DNA from: Evansella caseinilytica
GTDB taxonomy: Bacteria; Bacillota; Bacilli; Bacillales; Salisediminibacteriaceae
Assembly (NCBI RefSeq): GCF_900107275.1
Contig: NZ_FNPI01000005.1
Location: 229,883-293,882, forward strand
DNA length: 64,000 nt
Direction of reading: 5' to 3'
Position numbers and translations under genes: made by a program. Shown here piece after piece: positions 8,542 through 16,044 of the stretch. The notes beneath the pieces were generated by a model, which saw only the letters and a list, made by a program, of their open reading frames with translations, was not told where the DNA came from and ran no database searches. The stretch's first letter is position 1. Each line of letters opens with the position of its first letter.

Positions 8542-9837
8542 TTATTCAGCAACCTTGCTTTGTTCAACAAGGAAGTCGATCGCTTTGCGGATTTTCAAAT
8601 CCCCTTTCAAAGAGTCGACTCCTCCTTGCATTTCAAGAATTTGTCGGATTTCGTCCGCAGAACGCTGATATGTTTCTGCCATCTGCTCGATTTCCTTATC
8701 CACTTCTTCATCGCCGGCTTCGATGTTTTCCTTTTCTGAAATAGCTTCCAATGTCAAATTGATTCTGACTCTTTTTTCGGCATCGTCATGAAACTGAGCT
8801 TTCATTCCTTCTTCGTCCGTCTGGGAAAATTGATAATACATCTCCATCGACATCCCTTGAGCCTGCAGACGTTGACCAAACTCTTGCAACATTCTGTCCG
8901 TTTCCGTTTCAATCATCGCTTCCGGAACATCAATTTCCGCATTTTCCGCAGCCTTTTCGATTACAGCATCGCGTTTTTTCGCTTCTGCAGCTTGCTCTTT
9001 GGATGTTTGCAGCTTTTCGCGAAGCGATTTTTTCAATTCATCCAGCGTTTCGACTTCCTCATCGACATCCTTTGCAAATTCGTCGTCAAGCTCAGGAAGT
9101 TCCTTCCGCTTAATATCATGAATTTTCACCTTGAACAATGCAGGCTTTCCCGCTAACTCCTCAGAATGATAATCTTCCGGGAACGTTACATTAACCTCGG
9201 TTTCCTCGCCGGCTTTTGCCCCGACAAGCTGCTCTTCAAAGCCGGGAATGAATTGACCGGAGCCGATTTCAAGGGAGTAATTGTCTGCTTTTCCACCTTC
9301 AAAAGCTTCCCCGTCTACAAAGCCTTCGAAATCTAAAACGACGGTATCTCCGTTCTCGACTGCGCTGTCTTCAACCGCTACAAGGTCGGCATGACGCTCC
9401 TGAAGCTGCTTCACTTCCGCTTCGACATCTTCATCGGTGACTTCCGTATCTTCCGCTTCCACTTCCAAGCCTTTGTACTCACCAAGTTTTACTTCCGGCT
9501 TAACGGTTACAGTTGCTTTGAAAATTAAGTTTTGCCCTTTTTCCATTTGTTCAATGTCAATTTCCGGGCGGTCCACCGGTTCGATCCCCGCTTCTTCTAC
9601 AGCACTGGAGTAAGCTTGCGGTAGAAGAATATCCAATGCATCCTGATAAAGCGATTCCACGCCAAATTGTCTTTCAAAAATCGGACGCGGTACTTTTCCT
9701 TTACGGAATCCAGGCACATTCACCTTTTTAACTACTTTTTTAAACGCTTGATCTAAAGCATTATCGACGCGCCCACTGTCCACTTCCACAGTGAGTACAC
9801 CGGAGTTTCCTTCTGATTTTTCCCATTTTACAGTCAT
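8542..9837 (-). CDS. tig: Trigger factor, ribosome-associated chaperone and prolyl isomerase
   Basis: The 431-residue protein has the trigger factor layout. An N-terminal ribosome-binding domain carries the signature [17 protein letters not shown] (residues ~43-59). A central FKBP-type isomerase domain follows ([22 protein letters not shown] through [19 protein letters not shown]). The C-terminal part is helical and acidic and forms the chaperone cradle. The open frame extends upstream to 9996, but GGAGGG just before the ATG at 9837 and the family's [11 protein letters not shown] start fix the true start; the extension lies in a repeat element. It acts at the ribosome exit tunnel. The Bacillus order tig-clpX-lonB-lonA is kept. 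Confidence 0.96.
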   Translation of the reverse strand: MTVKWEKSEGNSGVLTVEVDSGRVDNALDQAFKKVVKKVNVPGFRKGKVPRPIFERQFGVESLYQDALDILLPQAYSSAVEEAGIEPVDRPEIDIEQMEKGQNLIFKATVTVKPEVKLGEYKGLEVEAEDTEVTDEDVEAEVKQLQERHADLVAVEDSAVENGDTVVLDFEGFVDGEAFEGGKADNYSLEIGSGQFIPGFEEQLVGAKAGEETEVNVTFPEDYHSEELAGKPALFKVKIHDIKRKELPELDDEFAKDVDEEVETLDELKKSLREKLQTSKEQAAEAKKRDAVIEKAAENAEIDVPEAMIETETDRMLQEFGQRLQAQGMSMEMYYQFSQTDEEGMKAQFHDDAEKRVRINLTLEAISEKENIEAGDEEVDKEIEQMAETYQRSADEIRQILEMQGGVDSLKGDLKIRKAIDFLVEQSKVAE

Positions 9838-9877
9838 GTATACTTTCCCTCCAACATCAAAAAATAAATAAAATGTT

Positions 9878-10031
9878 CTGTTCAAAAAGGAGACAAACAG
9901 GGCCAAGGAGTTCGAGATGCGGCAGTCACAGCAATGGAGCGCACGCAAGCAAACAAAGTGCGTAATGCAGCGAAGTGACAAGCATAACTGCGACATTCAA
10001 CGGCAATGCTCACCAGTATTTTTGAACAACC
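9878..10031 (-). repeat. TGTTCAAAAAG-family element in the tig leader
   Basis: The ends are CTGTTCAAAAAGGAGACA and ATTTTTGAACAACC. The interior resembles a divergent long-type copy read from the minus strand. It separates the TPR gene from tig. Confidence 0.6.
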
Positions 10032-10153
10032 TTTTAAAGTACGTTTTATTACATCTTGTTTTAACCTTTAACATTATAACATACGATGACGCTATTTCAA
10101 TATTTTCTCATCTTGTTATGTATAAAAGGACGACGTTTTGCTGCCATTTCTCT

Positions 10154-11194
10154 TCAATCTTTAAAAATATGTGTCTCAATTCCCTTGATATGTTCCACTG
10201 CAGTGAAGGCATCCTGTTCTTTAACATGATATTTTCCACATACGTCATCCGGCTGGGATGCATCGTCCAGCAGCGACAACCCCAGAATATGTAATGCCGC
10301 AGCCCACACAGGTGCATCCAGCGGCTTTGGTGATTTAGGATAAAGAGCGAATAAATAATGCCACCAAACTTGTTGAACCATTTCAAACAAAGAAGGACTT
10401 TCCTGCCCAAGCTCCTGCTCAAGCCTTTCTATAACCGCCGCTCCAAATCTTTCATGAAAAACATCCTCCAGTTCTTCGATGTTAACATGAAATGTTTCTC
10501 CAAACTTATGTACTTCAAAAGTGTCTTTCACCTGCATTTCCTTCAGCATTTGCAATAAGTAGCTTTTCAGAACCGGATTATTGTCAGTTCCTTTCAGAAA
10601 AGTACGATAAGCTTTTTTCACCTCCTCCGTGTTTTGCTGACTAAGCTTTTGCAATGCCCCCCATTGCTGATCAATTTCTCCTCTTTCCAATAAACGGATC
10701 CATTCTTCAATTTTGCCAGCGAAGGCTTCCATATTTTCTTCGCTCGCCTCTTCATCCGAGTAATCCATGTGGTGCGAGGTCATTTGCCGTGAAAACTCCA
10801 GCAGCTGGTAAAATGATTCCGCCATCTCCGCCGGCAGCTTGGCTTCCGACATCACCGTTTCCAGCAGCATCTCCACTTCCTTATAGTCCCCTAACTGCAC
10901 AAGAAGTGAAACATACACCTGCAGCACTTCAAAATACTGACCGATGCCTTCCCGCAGCATCGATTCGCAGTGTTTTTTCGCTTCCTCCAGCCGCTCCATT
11001 TCGATATTCGTGATCACAAGGCCGTAGCGTGCTTGCGGATGAGATGGTTCAAGCTCAATCGACTCTTGAAAAAATCCGAGAGCTTCATAATACTTTTTTT
11101 CTTTTAAGGAGGACATCCCCTTCTCAACTAGCCTTGAAACAAGCCCTGGAAATAAAATAATATTGTCGTCCTTGCCTTCTTCCTGCTTCCCCAT
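10154..11194 (-). CDS. TPR-repeat protein (YsoA-like)
   Basis: The 346-residue soluble protein has tetratricopeptide repeats in its N-terminal third, for example YYEALGFFQESIELEPSHPQARYGLVITNIEMERLEEAKKHC, split across residues ~35-75. The rest is helical and acidic with no known catalytic motif. In B. subtilis the gene directly upstream of tig encodes the TPR protein YsoA, so position and repeats agree, though this protein could simply be a distant counterpart. GAGGTGG lies before the ATG. Such TPR proteins usually act as adaptors in protein complexes; no specific partner is evident here. Confidence 0.8.
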   Translation of the reverse strand: MGKQEEGKDDNIILFPGLVSRLVEKGMSSLKEKKYYEALGFFQESIELEPSHPQARYGLVITNIEMERLEEAKKHCESMLREGIGQYFEVLQVYVSLLVQLGDYKEVEMLLETVMSEAKLPAEMAESFYQLLEFSRQMTSHHMDYSDEEASEENMEAFAGKIEEWIRLLERGEIDQQWGALQKLSQQNTEEVKKAYRTFLKGTDNNPVLKSYLLQMLKEMQVKDTFEVHKFGETFHVNIEELEDVFHERFGAAVIERLEQELGQESPSLFEMVQQVWWHYLFALYPKSPKPLDAPVWAAALHILGLSLLDDASQPDDVCGKYHVKEQDAFTAVEHIKGIETHIFKD

Positions 11195-11480
11195 GGTTAA
11201 ACAACCACCTCTTCATTGTGACAGATGTTCTTCTTTTCAGTGTACCAAGTCCATTCAGGAAAAACAAATGGTTTTGAACACGGTCAAGCGCGTCAGCTTT
11301 TTTTAAGGCTTTTTTCGAAAACTTCGATACTGCTGGACCGTTTTCATTAACGGTCCAACAGCTCATGCAATTATTTTTTAGAAAACAGCCTTGTTTAAAA
11401 TAACTCGATAAGCATCGATCGCTCATGTCAGTCATTGACGATTATCTCCGGCTTTTTTTTTCAGAAAACTCGTTTCCCTC

Positions 11481-11618
11481 CTATTCAGAGGGACGGTTCG
11501 GCCCCTCTAATTTTTTGTCTCCGTATCCGGGAGCTTTTTCTTCCTGATGTCGTTGCTTCGCAGCTGCGCCCTTTTGCATCACCTTGTTCTTCGTATTTTT
11601 CTCATGCATATCAGCCAT
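11481..11618 (-). CDS. Small basic hydrophilic protein, 45 residues
   Basis: A perfect GGAGG lies seven bases before the ATG. The product begins MADMHEKNTKNKVMQKGAAA and ends YGDKKLEGPNRPSE. It is rich in Lys, Glu, Gln and Asn and has no hydrophobic segment. Its size and composition resemble minor small acid-soluble spore proteins of Bacillus, but I cannot match it to a named one. It stands alone upstream of the TPR gene. Confidence 0.55.
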   Translation of the reverse strand: MADMHEKNTKNKVMQKGAAAKQRHQEEKAPGYGDKKLEGPNRPSE

Positions 11619-11813
11619 AAACATACCTCCTTGCCACTGAATTTACGCGTTTGACCGACTGGCGGCAAAAAATATCCGACCTACTGTTAATATGGCTTTA
11701 CCGGCAAATTTTATTCTGATCATCATCCCGAAAAACCGGTACAATGTATGTTTTCAAAAAGAAATCAGTGGTAAGATTATTTTCACAACAGTATAAGTGA
11801 GAGGTGAATCAAA

Positions 11814-12485
11814 TTGCATTCTACTGCAATCATTACAGCAGCGCATGACCCGAAAGGAAGAAGCGTTCCATTATTTAACGAGTTAAAAACGGCGTTGGTG
11901 GACATTTATGCTGAACTCTTTATTACCATTAGCGAGGAAACATCCAATGAATTAATGAACGCCTTGGAAAACAGCCGGTTTAAAACAAACATCATTCCGA
12001 AATCAGGAGCCGCTCATGCAAGGAGAGAAATGATGAATTTTGGCCTCACCGGAGAAAGTCAGCACTTCCATTAATGTGATTTCGACAGGCTGTTAACATG
12101 GGCTCAACATCATTTGCCTGAACTAAAGACAACGGTAAGCTCCCTTCCGCAATTTGAGTACGTCATTATCGGGCGGACGAAAAGGGCAATGTCTACTCAC
12201 CCGGTCCAAGGGGTGGAAACAGAAAACATCACGAATAAAATATGTTCTTTAGAACTTGGTAAAGAAGTGGATATTACAGCGGGCTCGTGCTCTTTTTCAA
12301 GGAATGCAGGGAAATATCAGCGAATACTCACAGGAGAAAATGACGGATGCAGAATGGGCGATGATCGTCCACAGAATATTTCCGTTGAAGGCTTGGAATA
12401 CCACGAGGACATAAACAGCGAAAATCGAAAAATGAATGATTCGGAGTCTTGGTTAAGCCGATTAAAGTTGAGTTTCATCATATAG
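11814..12485 (+). pseudogene. Broken gene of an uncharacterised conserved family
   Basis: The reading frame starts at a TTG preceded by GAGAGGTGA and encodes AIITAAHDPKGRSVPLFNEL and similar. It stops at TAA (12072-12074), where TAT would give HFHYCDFDRLLTWAQHHLPE in the same frame. The frame then continues through VIIGRTKRAMSTHPVQGVETE and EVDITAGSCSFSRNAGKY. Near 12315 the likely continuation (EYSQEKMTDAEWAMIVHRI) is in another frame, before the original frame resumes as SVEGLEYHE and ESWLSRLKLSF. So there is at least one nonsense change and a pair of frame changes. The layout vaguely resembles nucleotide-sugar transferase folds, but I do not assign a function. Confidence 0.65.
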
Positions 12486-12672
12486 GGAAACAGCGTGTCG
12501 GATAGGGAAACAAAATAAATCGAGAAAACAGCTGACGAGAGGAAAAATACATCTAAAGCATTTCTCCAACGGTGAATTTGTCGATATATTTAACAGTTCA
12601 ATATCATAACTGAAAAAATGTTCCACTGTCACACCGTTACTTATTATTGAACATCGCTTTTGCTGCATACAA

Positions 12673-12715
12673 AAGGGTGTGTCCACTGGCGTCATTCACC
12701 GGTTGACACACCCTT
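12673..12715 (-). terminator. Terminator of the lipoprotein gene
   Basis: AAGGGTGTGTC and GACACACCCTT form an 11-bp perfect stem. On the minus strand it is followed by TTTGT, a short T-run. It lies 50 bases after the lipoprotein stop codon. Confidence 0.7.
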
Positions 12716-12764
12716 CGGAATCTTCCTTAACCAAATAACTGTAATTCACGTAAAAATATACTAC

Positions 12765-13415
12765 TTATTCTAAGTCATCAGGATAAACAACCGTGTCGAA
12801 AATGTCTCCGGTTTCTTCGTTTTCCAAATTTATCGTTACCTTAATATCATCTTGGGCGACACCCTCAAATACCTGATAATACATACCAGTGATTCCCAAG
12901 CCTAACGCGGCGAACGCGTCAAAGCTGTTTTCGAATGCTTCCTGGTCAACCACCATGGTGAATTCGGAGAAAGAGCTGTTTGCAGTCACATCTTTAATGG
13001 AAACAAAGTCCTCGCTGTTCTTTATTTCTTCAATGGCTTCATTCATGCTGTCTACAAGTTCATCCAGCATTTCTTGATAAGTTGCGCTGGACATTTTGTA
13101 AGTCAGTGAACCATCTTCATTTTGGATAACGTCTTCAACACCAGATTCTTTTGCATCGGCAATCGTCTCATCGATATCCTGCCCTTCCACTAGTGAAGCA
13201 GGTAAAGTAATTTCAACGGTTTCCTGTCCTTTATCTACAGAAATCGATTCATCTCCTGCTTCTTCTGATTGCTCATCGTCAGCAGATTCATCGTCTCCTG
13301 CCGTTTCTCCTTCATCAGGCTTTTCCTCCGGTTGTTCGTCATCAGCTTTATCACCGCATGCAGCAAGAAAGCTCACAAGCAATCCAACCATTAGCAAAGT
13401 TAATAGCTTTTTCAT
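12765..13415 (-). CDS. Secreted lipoprotein, unknown function
   Basis: The 216-residue protein starts with a lipoprotein signal peptide, MKKLLTLLMVGLLVSFLAAC, so Cys20 would be lipidated and the protein held on the outer face of the membrane. Residues ~23-60 are a highly acidic Glu/Asp/Gly linker. The folded part (~62-216) contains ITLPASLVEGQDIDETIADA and a DGSLTYKMS stretch followed by a helical segment, and ends DTVVYPDDLE. I do not recognise a catalytic motif. AGGGGGAT lies upstream of the ATG. It appears to be monocistronic. Confidence 0.75.
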   Translation of the reverse strand: MKKLLTLLMVGLLVSFLAACGDKADDEQPEEKPDEGETAGDDESADDEQSEEAGDESISVDKGQETVEITLPASLVEGQDIDETIADAKESGVEDVIQNEDGSLTYKMSSATYQEMLDELVDSMNEAIEEIKNSEDFVSIKDVTANSSFSEFTMVVDQEAFENSFDAFAALGLGITGMYYQVFEGVAQDDIKVTINLENEETGDIFDTVVYPDDLE

Positions 13416-13558
13416 TAATGCAGATCCCCCTATCTAATTACGTACGAAAATCATTATACTACTTTTTCCGGAAAAAGGTAAAGACTTTTCCAGAAAAACT
13501 TATGCGTCCGGTGTAGGTTACGGCAAGTCAAAAAACAGCTGTAGTTCCCATCATTTAT

Positions 13559-14779
13559 TTAGAACAGTTGTGGGAGCATCTGAATCAAGGTACGAATACC
13601 TAATATGGCAGTGAAGACAACGACGATGGCACCAAAAGCTGTCATCCAAACCGGATGTTTATAATCTCCGATAATGTTAACTTTGTGCGCTGCCAGTAAG
13701 ATACATCCTAATGTCAGCGGCAGGATCAGTCCATTAAAGGCACCTGCAAGAATTAACAAGGTTACCGGACGACCAATCAGCGCAAAAGTGATCGTAGAAA
13801 AAACAATAAACCCGATCACCCAAAAATTTTGATACTTCTTTATCCCGGAATGAAAGGTTGTTAAAAAGGTAACGGACGTATACGCCGCGCCAATCACGGA
13901 CGTAATGCCCGCCGCCCACAGCACTAAGCCGAAAATACGAAAGCCGACTTCGCCCGCGGCAATCTGAAAAACAGACGCTGTAGGATTATCGGCATTTAAT
14001 GTAAAGCCGGCAGAAACAACCCCAAGAACGGCTAAAAACAAGATAAATCTCATCACAGACGCCACAACAATTCCTGAAATAGCGGTATTCGTGACATATC
14101 GCAAGTTTTCCTTTCCGTACACGCCCGCATCCAACAGCCTGTGACCGCCGGCAAATGTAATGTATCCGCCCACCGTTCCGCCTACTATTGTGATAATCGT
14201 CAATACGTCAACCTCGAGAGGAACAAACGCCCGAAGAGCGGCCTCGGCATACGGCGGCTTGCTTACAAACATGACATATGTAGTTAATAAAATCATCAAT
14301 GCCCCTAAATAACGAACGATCTTATCCATCGCAACATTTGCTTCCTTCAATGAAAAGATGGCGATACAAACGACTCCCGTGATAACCGCTCCTAATTTGG
14401 GGTCCAATCCGAGCAAGGCATTGACACCTAATCCGCCTCCAGCCACATTGCCGATATTAAACGCTAATCCTCCGAGGACAATGAAAAAAGCAACAACATA
14501 GCCCAAGCCCGGGAGGACGGCATTGGCAATTTCCTGCCCGCGCATTTTTGAAACGGCAATGATCCGCCAGATGTTCATTTGCGCCCCTATGTCTAAAACG
14601 ATAGATGTAATAATGACAAAGGCAAAGCTCGCAAGCAACTGTTCGGTAAAGACGGCGGTCTGCGTTAAAAAACCAGGTCCAATTGCAGATGTTGCCATCA
14701 AAAAAGCAGCACCCATCATGGCGCTTAACCGTTGCTTCGGTGTTAACTGTGTTCGTTCTTCCAATGGATTTTGCTTCAT
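13559..14779 (-). CDS. NRAMP-related transporter (YcsG-like)
   Basis: The 406-residue protein has about 11 membrane segments and the overall fold signature of the NRAMP family. In TM1 the metal-binding DPGN of true Mn2+/Fe2+ NRAMPs is replaced by GPGF (SAIGPGFLTQT). This matches the B. subtilis YcsG branch, which is genetically linked to 5-oxoprolinase genes in many genomes, so the substrate may not be Mn2+. None of the oxoprolinase genes is seen here. GGAAGGAACG precedes the ATG by a slightly long spacer. Confidence 0.8.
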   Translation of the reverse strand: MKQNPLEERTQLTPKQRLSAMMGAAFLMATSAIGPGFLTQTAVFTEQLLASFAFVIITSIVLDIGAQMNIWRIIAVSKMRGQEIANAVLPGLGYVVAFFIVLGGLAFNIGNVAGGGLGVNALLGLDPKLGAVITGVVCIAIFSLKEANVAMDKIVRYLGALMILLTTYVMFVSKPPYAEAALRAFVPLEVDVLTIITIVGGTVGGYITFAGGHRLLDAGVYGKENLRYVTNTAISGIVVASVMRFILFLAVLGVVSAGFTLNADNPTASVFQIAAGEVGFRIFGLVLWAAGITSVIGAAYTSVTFLTTFHSGIKKYQNFWVIGFIVFSTITFALIGRPVTLLILAGAFNGLILPLTLGCILLAAHKVNIIGDYKHPVWMTAFGAIVVVFTAILGIRTLIQMLPQLF

Positions 14780-15012
14780 ATAAGCATCGTTCCTTCCATT
14801 CTCAATTCATGTTCCTTTCCCCTGTCATGCGGGCAGGTTTAGAGGTTGACATCCAGCTTCTCCTCCCTTACCGATGCTTGTGGAAATAATTATTTCATCA
14901 TAATACATACTGAGCAAAGCTGTCCAGAGGATAAGGTAGCTTATCTTCTCTCAAGTGAGTTAGTTCCTGCGGCTTATTTTTTTATCTGCCGTTGGATAGC
15001 AAAATAAAAATA

Positions 15013-15039
15013 AACCAGCAATGAAGCGAAATGCTGGTT
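15013..15039 (-). terminator. Terminator downstream of the GNAT gene
   Basis: AACCAGCA and TGCTGGTT form the stem, followed on the minus strand by TATTTTTATTTT. Confidence 0.75.
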
Positions 15040-15105
15040 CAAAAACGATTCAATTATAACCAAGTTGACGAAAATAGCCTTTGACCGGCTTCATCAATGA
15101 CAATC

Positions 15106-15678
15106 CTATTTTTTGTTAGAAGGAGCCTGAAATTCTTCTTCCCACTCCTCCCGCAGTAACCCCATTCTTATCGAATCATAATATTCCCCATTATAGTAAC
15201 GACATTTTCTAAGTCTAGCTTCCAGTTTCATTCCTAATTTTTCCCCTACTTTAATCATCCGATAATTGCCTGACCATGTGGTGAATCCTACTCTTACCAA
15301 AGGCAGTGCATTGAATAAATGATTTATCCACAGCTTTAATGCTCTGGTTCCAAATCCCCCGCTCCAATAGTATGGATTATATATACCAACCCCCATTTCC
15401 AGCCAATTGGAAGGTTTATGTTCCCAATAGTAACTAACCGTTCCAATAATATTGCCGTTTACTTCTATCGCCCAATAATCTTCCTGGTCAATGATGCTGT
15501 CTTTTTTACTTAAATACTCGTCAAAGGAAAGAGCCTGATGTTCAAAATAAGGAGCGTCCCACTTCTTCCATTCAGGCGATTCTTCTTTATAAATCAACTC
15601 CCATAGTCTACGCAAGTCTTCTCCCTTTATTTTCCTTATCACTAATTCTTTATCCGTGTACAAAATGACTTCTCCCAT
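15106..15678 (-). CDS. GNAT-family N-acetyltransferase (RimJ/RimL type)
   Basis: The 190-residue protein has the RimJ/RimL-type GNAT fold. Core segments are WAIEVNGNIIGTVSYYWEHK (strands 2-4), the acetyl-CoA loop region YWSGGFGTRALKLWI, and the late signature RMIKVGEKLGMKLEARLRKC. Such enzymes acetylate protein N-termini, antibiotics or small amines; the acceptor here is unknown. The first ATG directly abuts AGGTAGGGG, so a downstream TTG at codon 6, with GGGAG at better spacing, is a possible alternative start. Confidence 0.85.
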   Translation of the reverse strand: MGEVILYTDKELVIRKIKGEDLRRLWELIYKEESPEWKKWDAPYFEHQALSFDEYLSKKDSIIDQEDYWAIEVNGNIIGTVSYYWEHKPSNWLEMGVGIYNPYYWSGGFGTRALKLWINHLFNALPLVRVGFTTWSGNYRMIKVGEKLGMKLEARLRKCRYYNGEYYDSIRMGLLREEWEEEFQAPSNKK

Positions 15679-15702
15679 CCCCTACCTATTCTCAAGTAAC
15701 CT

Positions 15703-15774
15703 TCGAAAATACGCTCTTCATCCAAATCACTTTGATTGGGGAATTTCATGATGACGAAAAGCGTATTTTCTCAT
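15703..15774. repeat. Long inverted repeat upstream of the GNAT gene
   Basis: CGAAAATACGCTCTTCATC pairs almost perfectly with GATGACGAAAAGCGTATTTTC, and the loop itself can pair (AAATCA/TGATT). The right arm is followed by CTCATTTTTTCTC on the plus strand. It may be a terminator or a cruciform; no other copy is in the window. Confidence 0.55.
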
Positions 15775-15972
15775 TTTTTCTCGCTTTCATCTCCTCCACA
15801 GTATCACAGTGTGTCCCGCTAAAACAAGGCACCAGGGTCAATGATCCTTGCTCCTTCCCAGCATGCCAGTCCCCGGCAGATGAAAATGGTATGAAAACTG
15901 AAAATCGATTAAACTCCTCTTTTTTCCTCCATCATTCCAAAGTTGCTTGCTGCAGGCAGGGTAACACATTAC

Positions 15973-16010
15973 AAAAACCTGCTGCGAAACGAATCTCACA
16001 ACAGGTTTTC
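15973..16010 (-). terminator. Terminator of the cellulase operon
   Basis: On the minus strand AAAACCTGTTG and CAGCAGGTTTT form a stem followed by TTG. It lies 35 bases after the GH9 stop codon. Confidence 0.75.
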
Positions 16011-16044
16011 TTTCATTGCTGAAGCTTTAAATCTGCCGGCTTGT

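Noticed and set aside
8140..8744. Plus-strand frames of 199 and 102 codons near the tig 3' end
   Set aside because: They run through a terminator, a repeat and the antisense of tig; no coding signature.
12462..12695. Minus-strand 77-codon frame between the broken gene and the lipoprotein
   Set aside because: It spans the lipoprotein terminator hairpin and has no ribosome site or recognisable composition.
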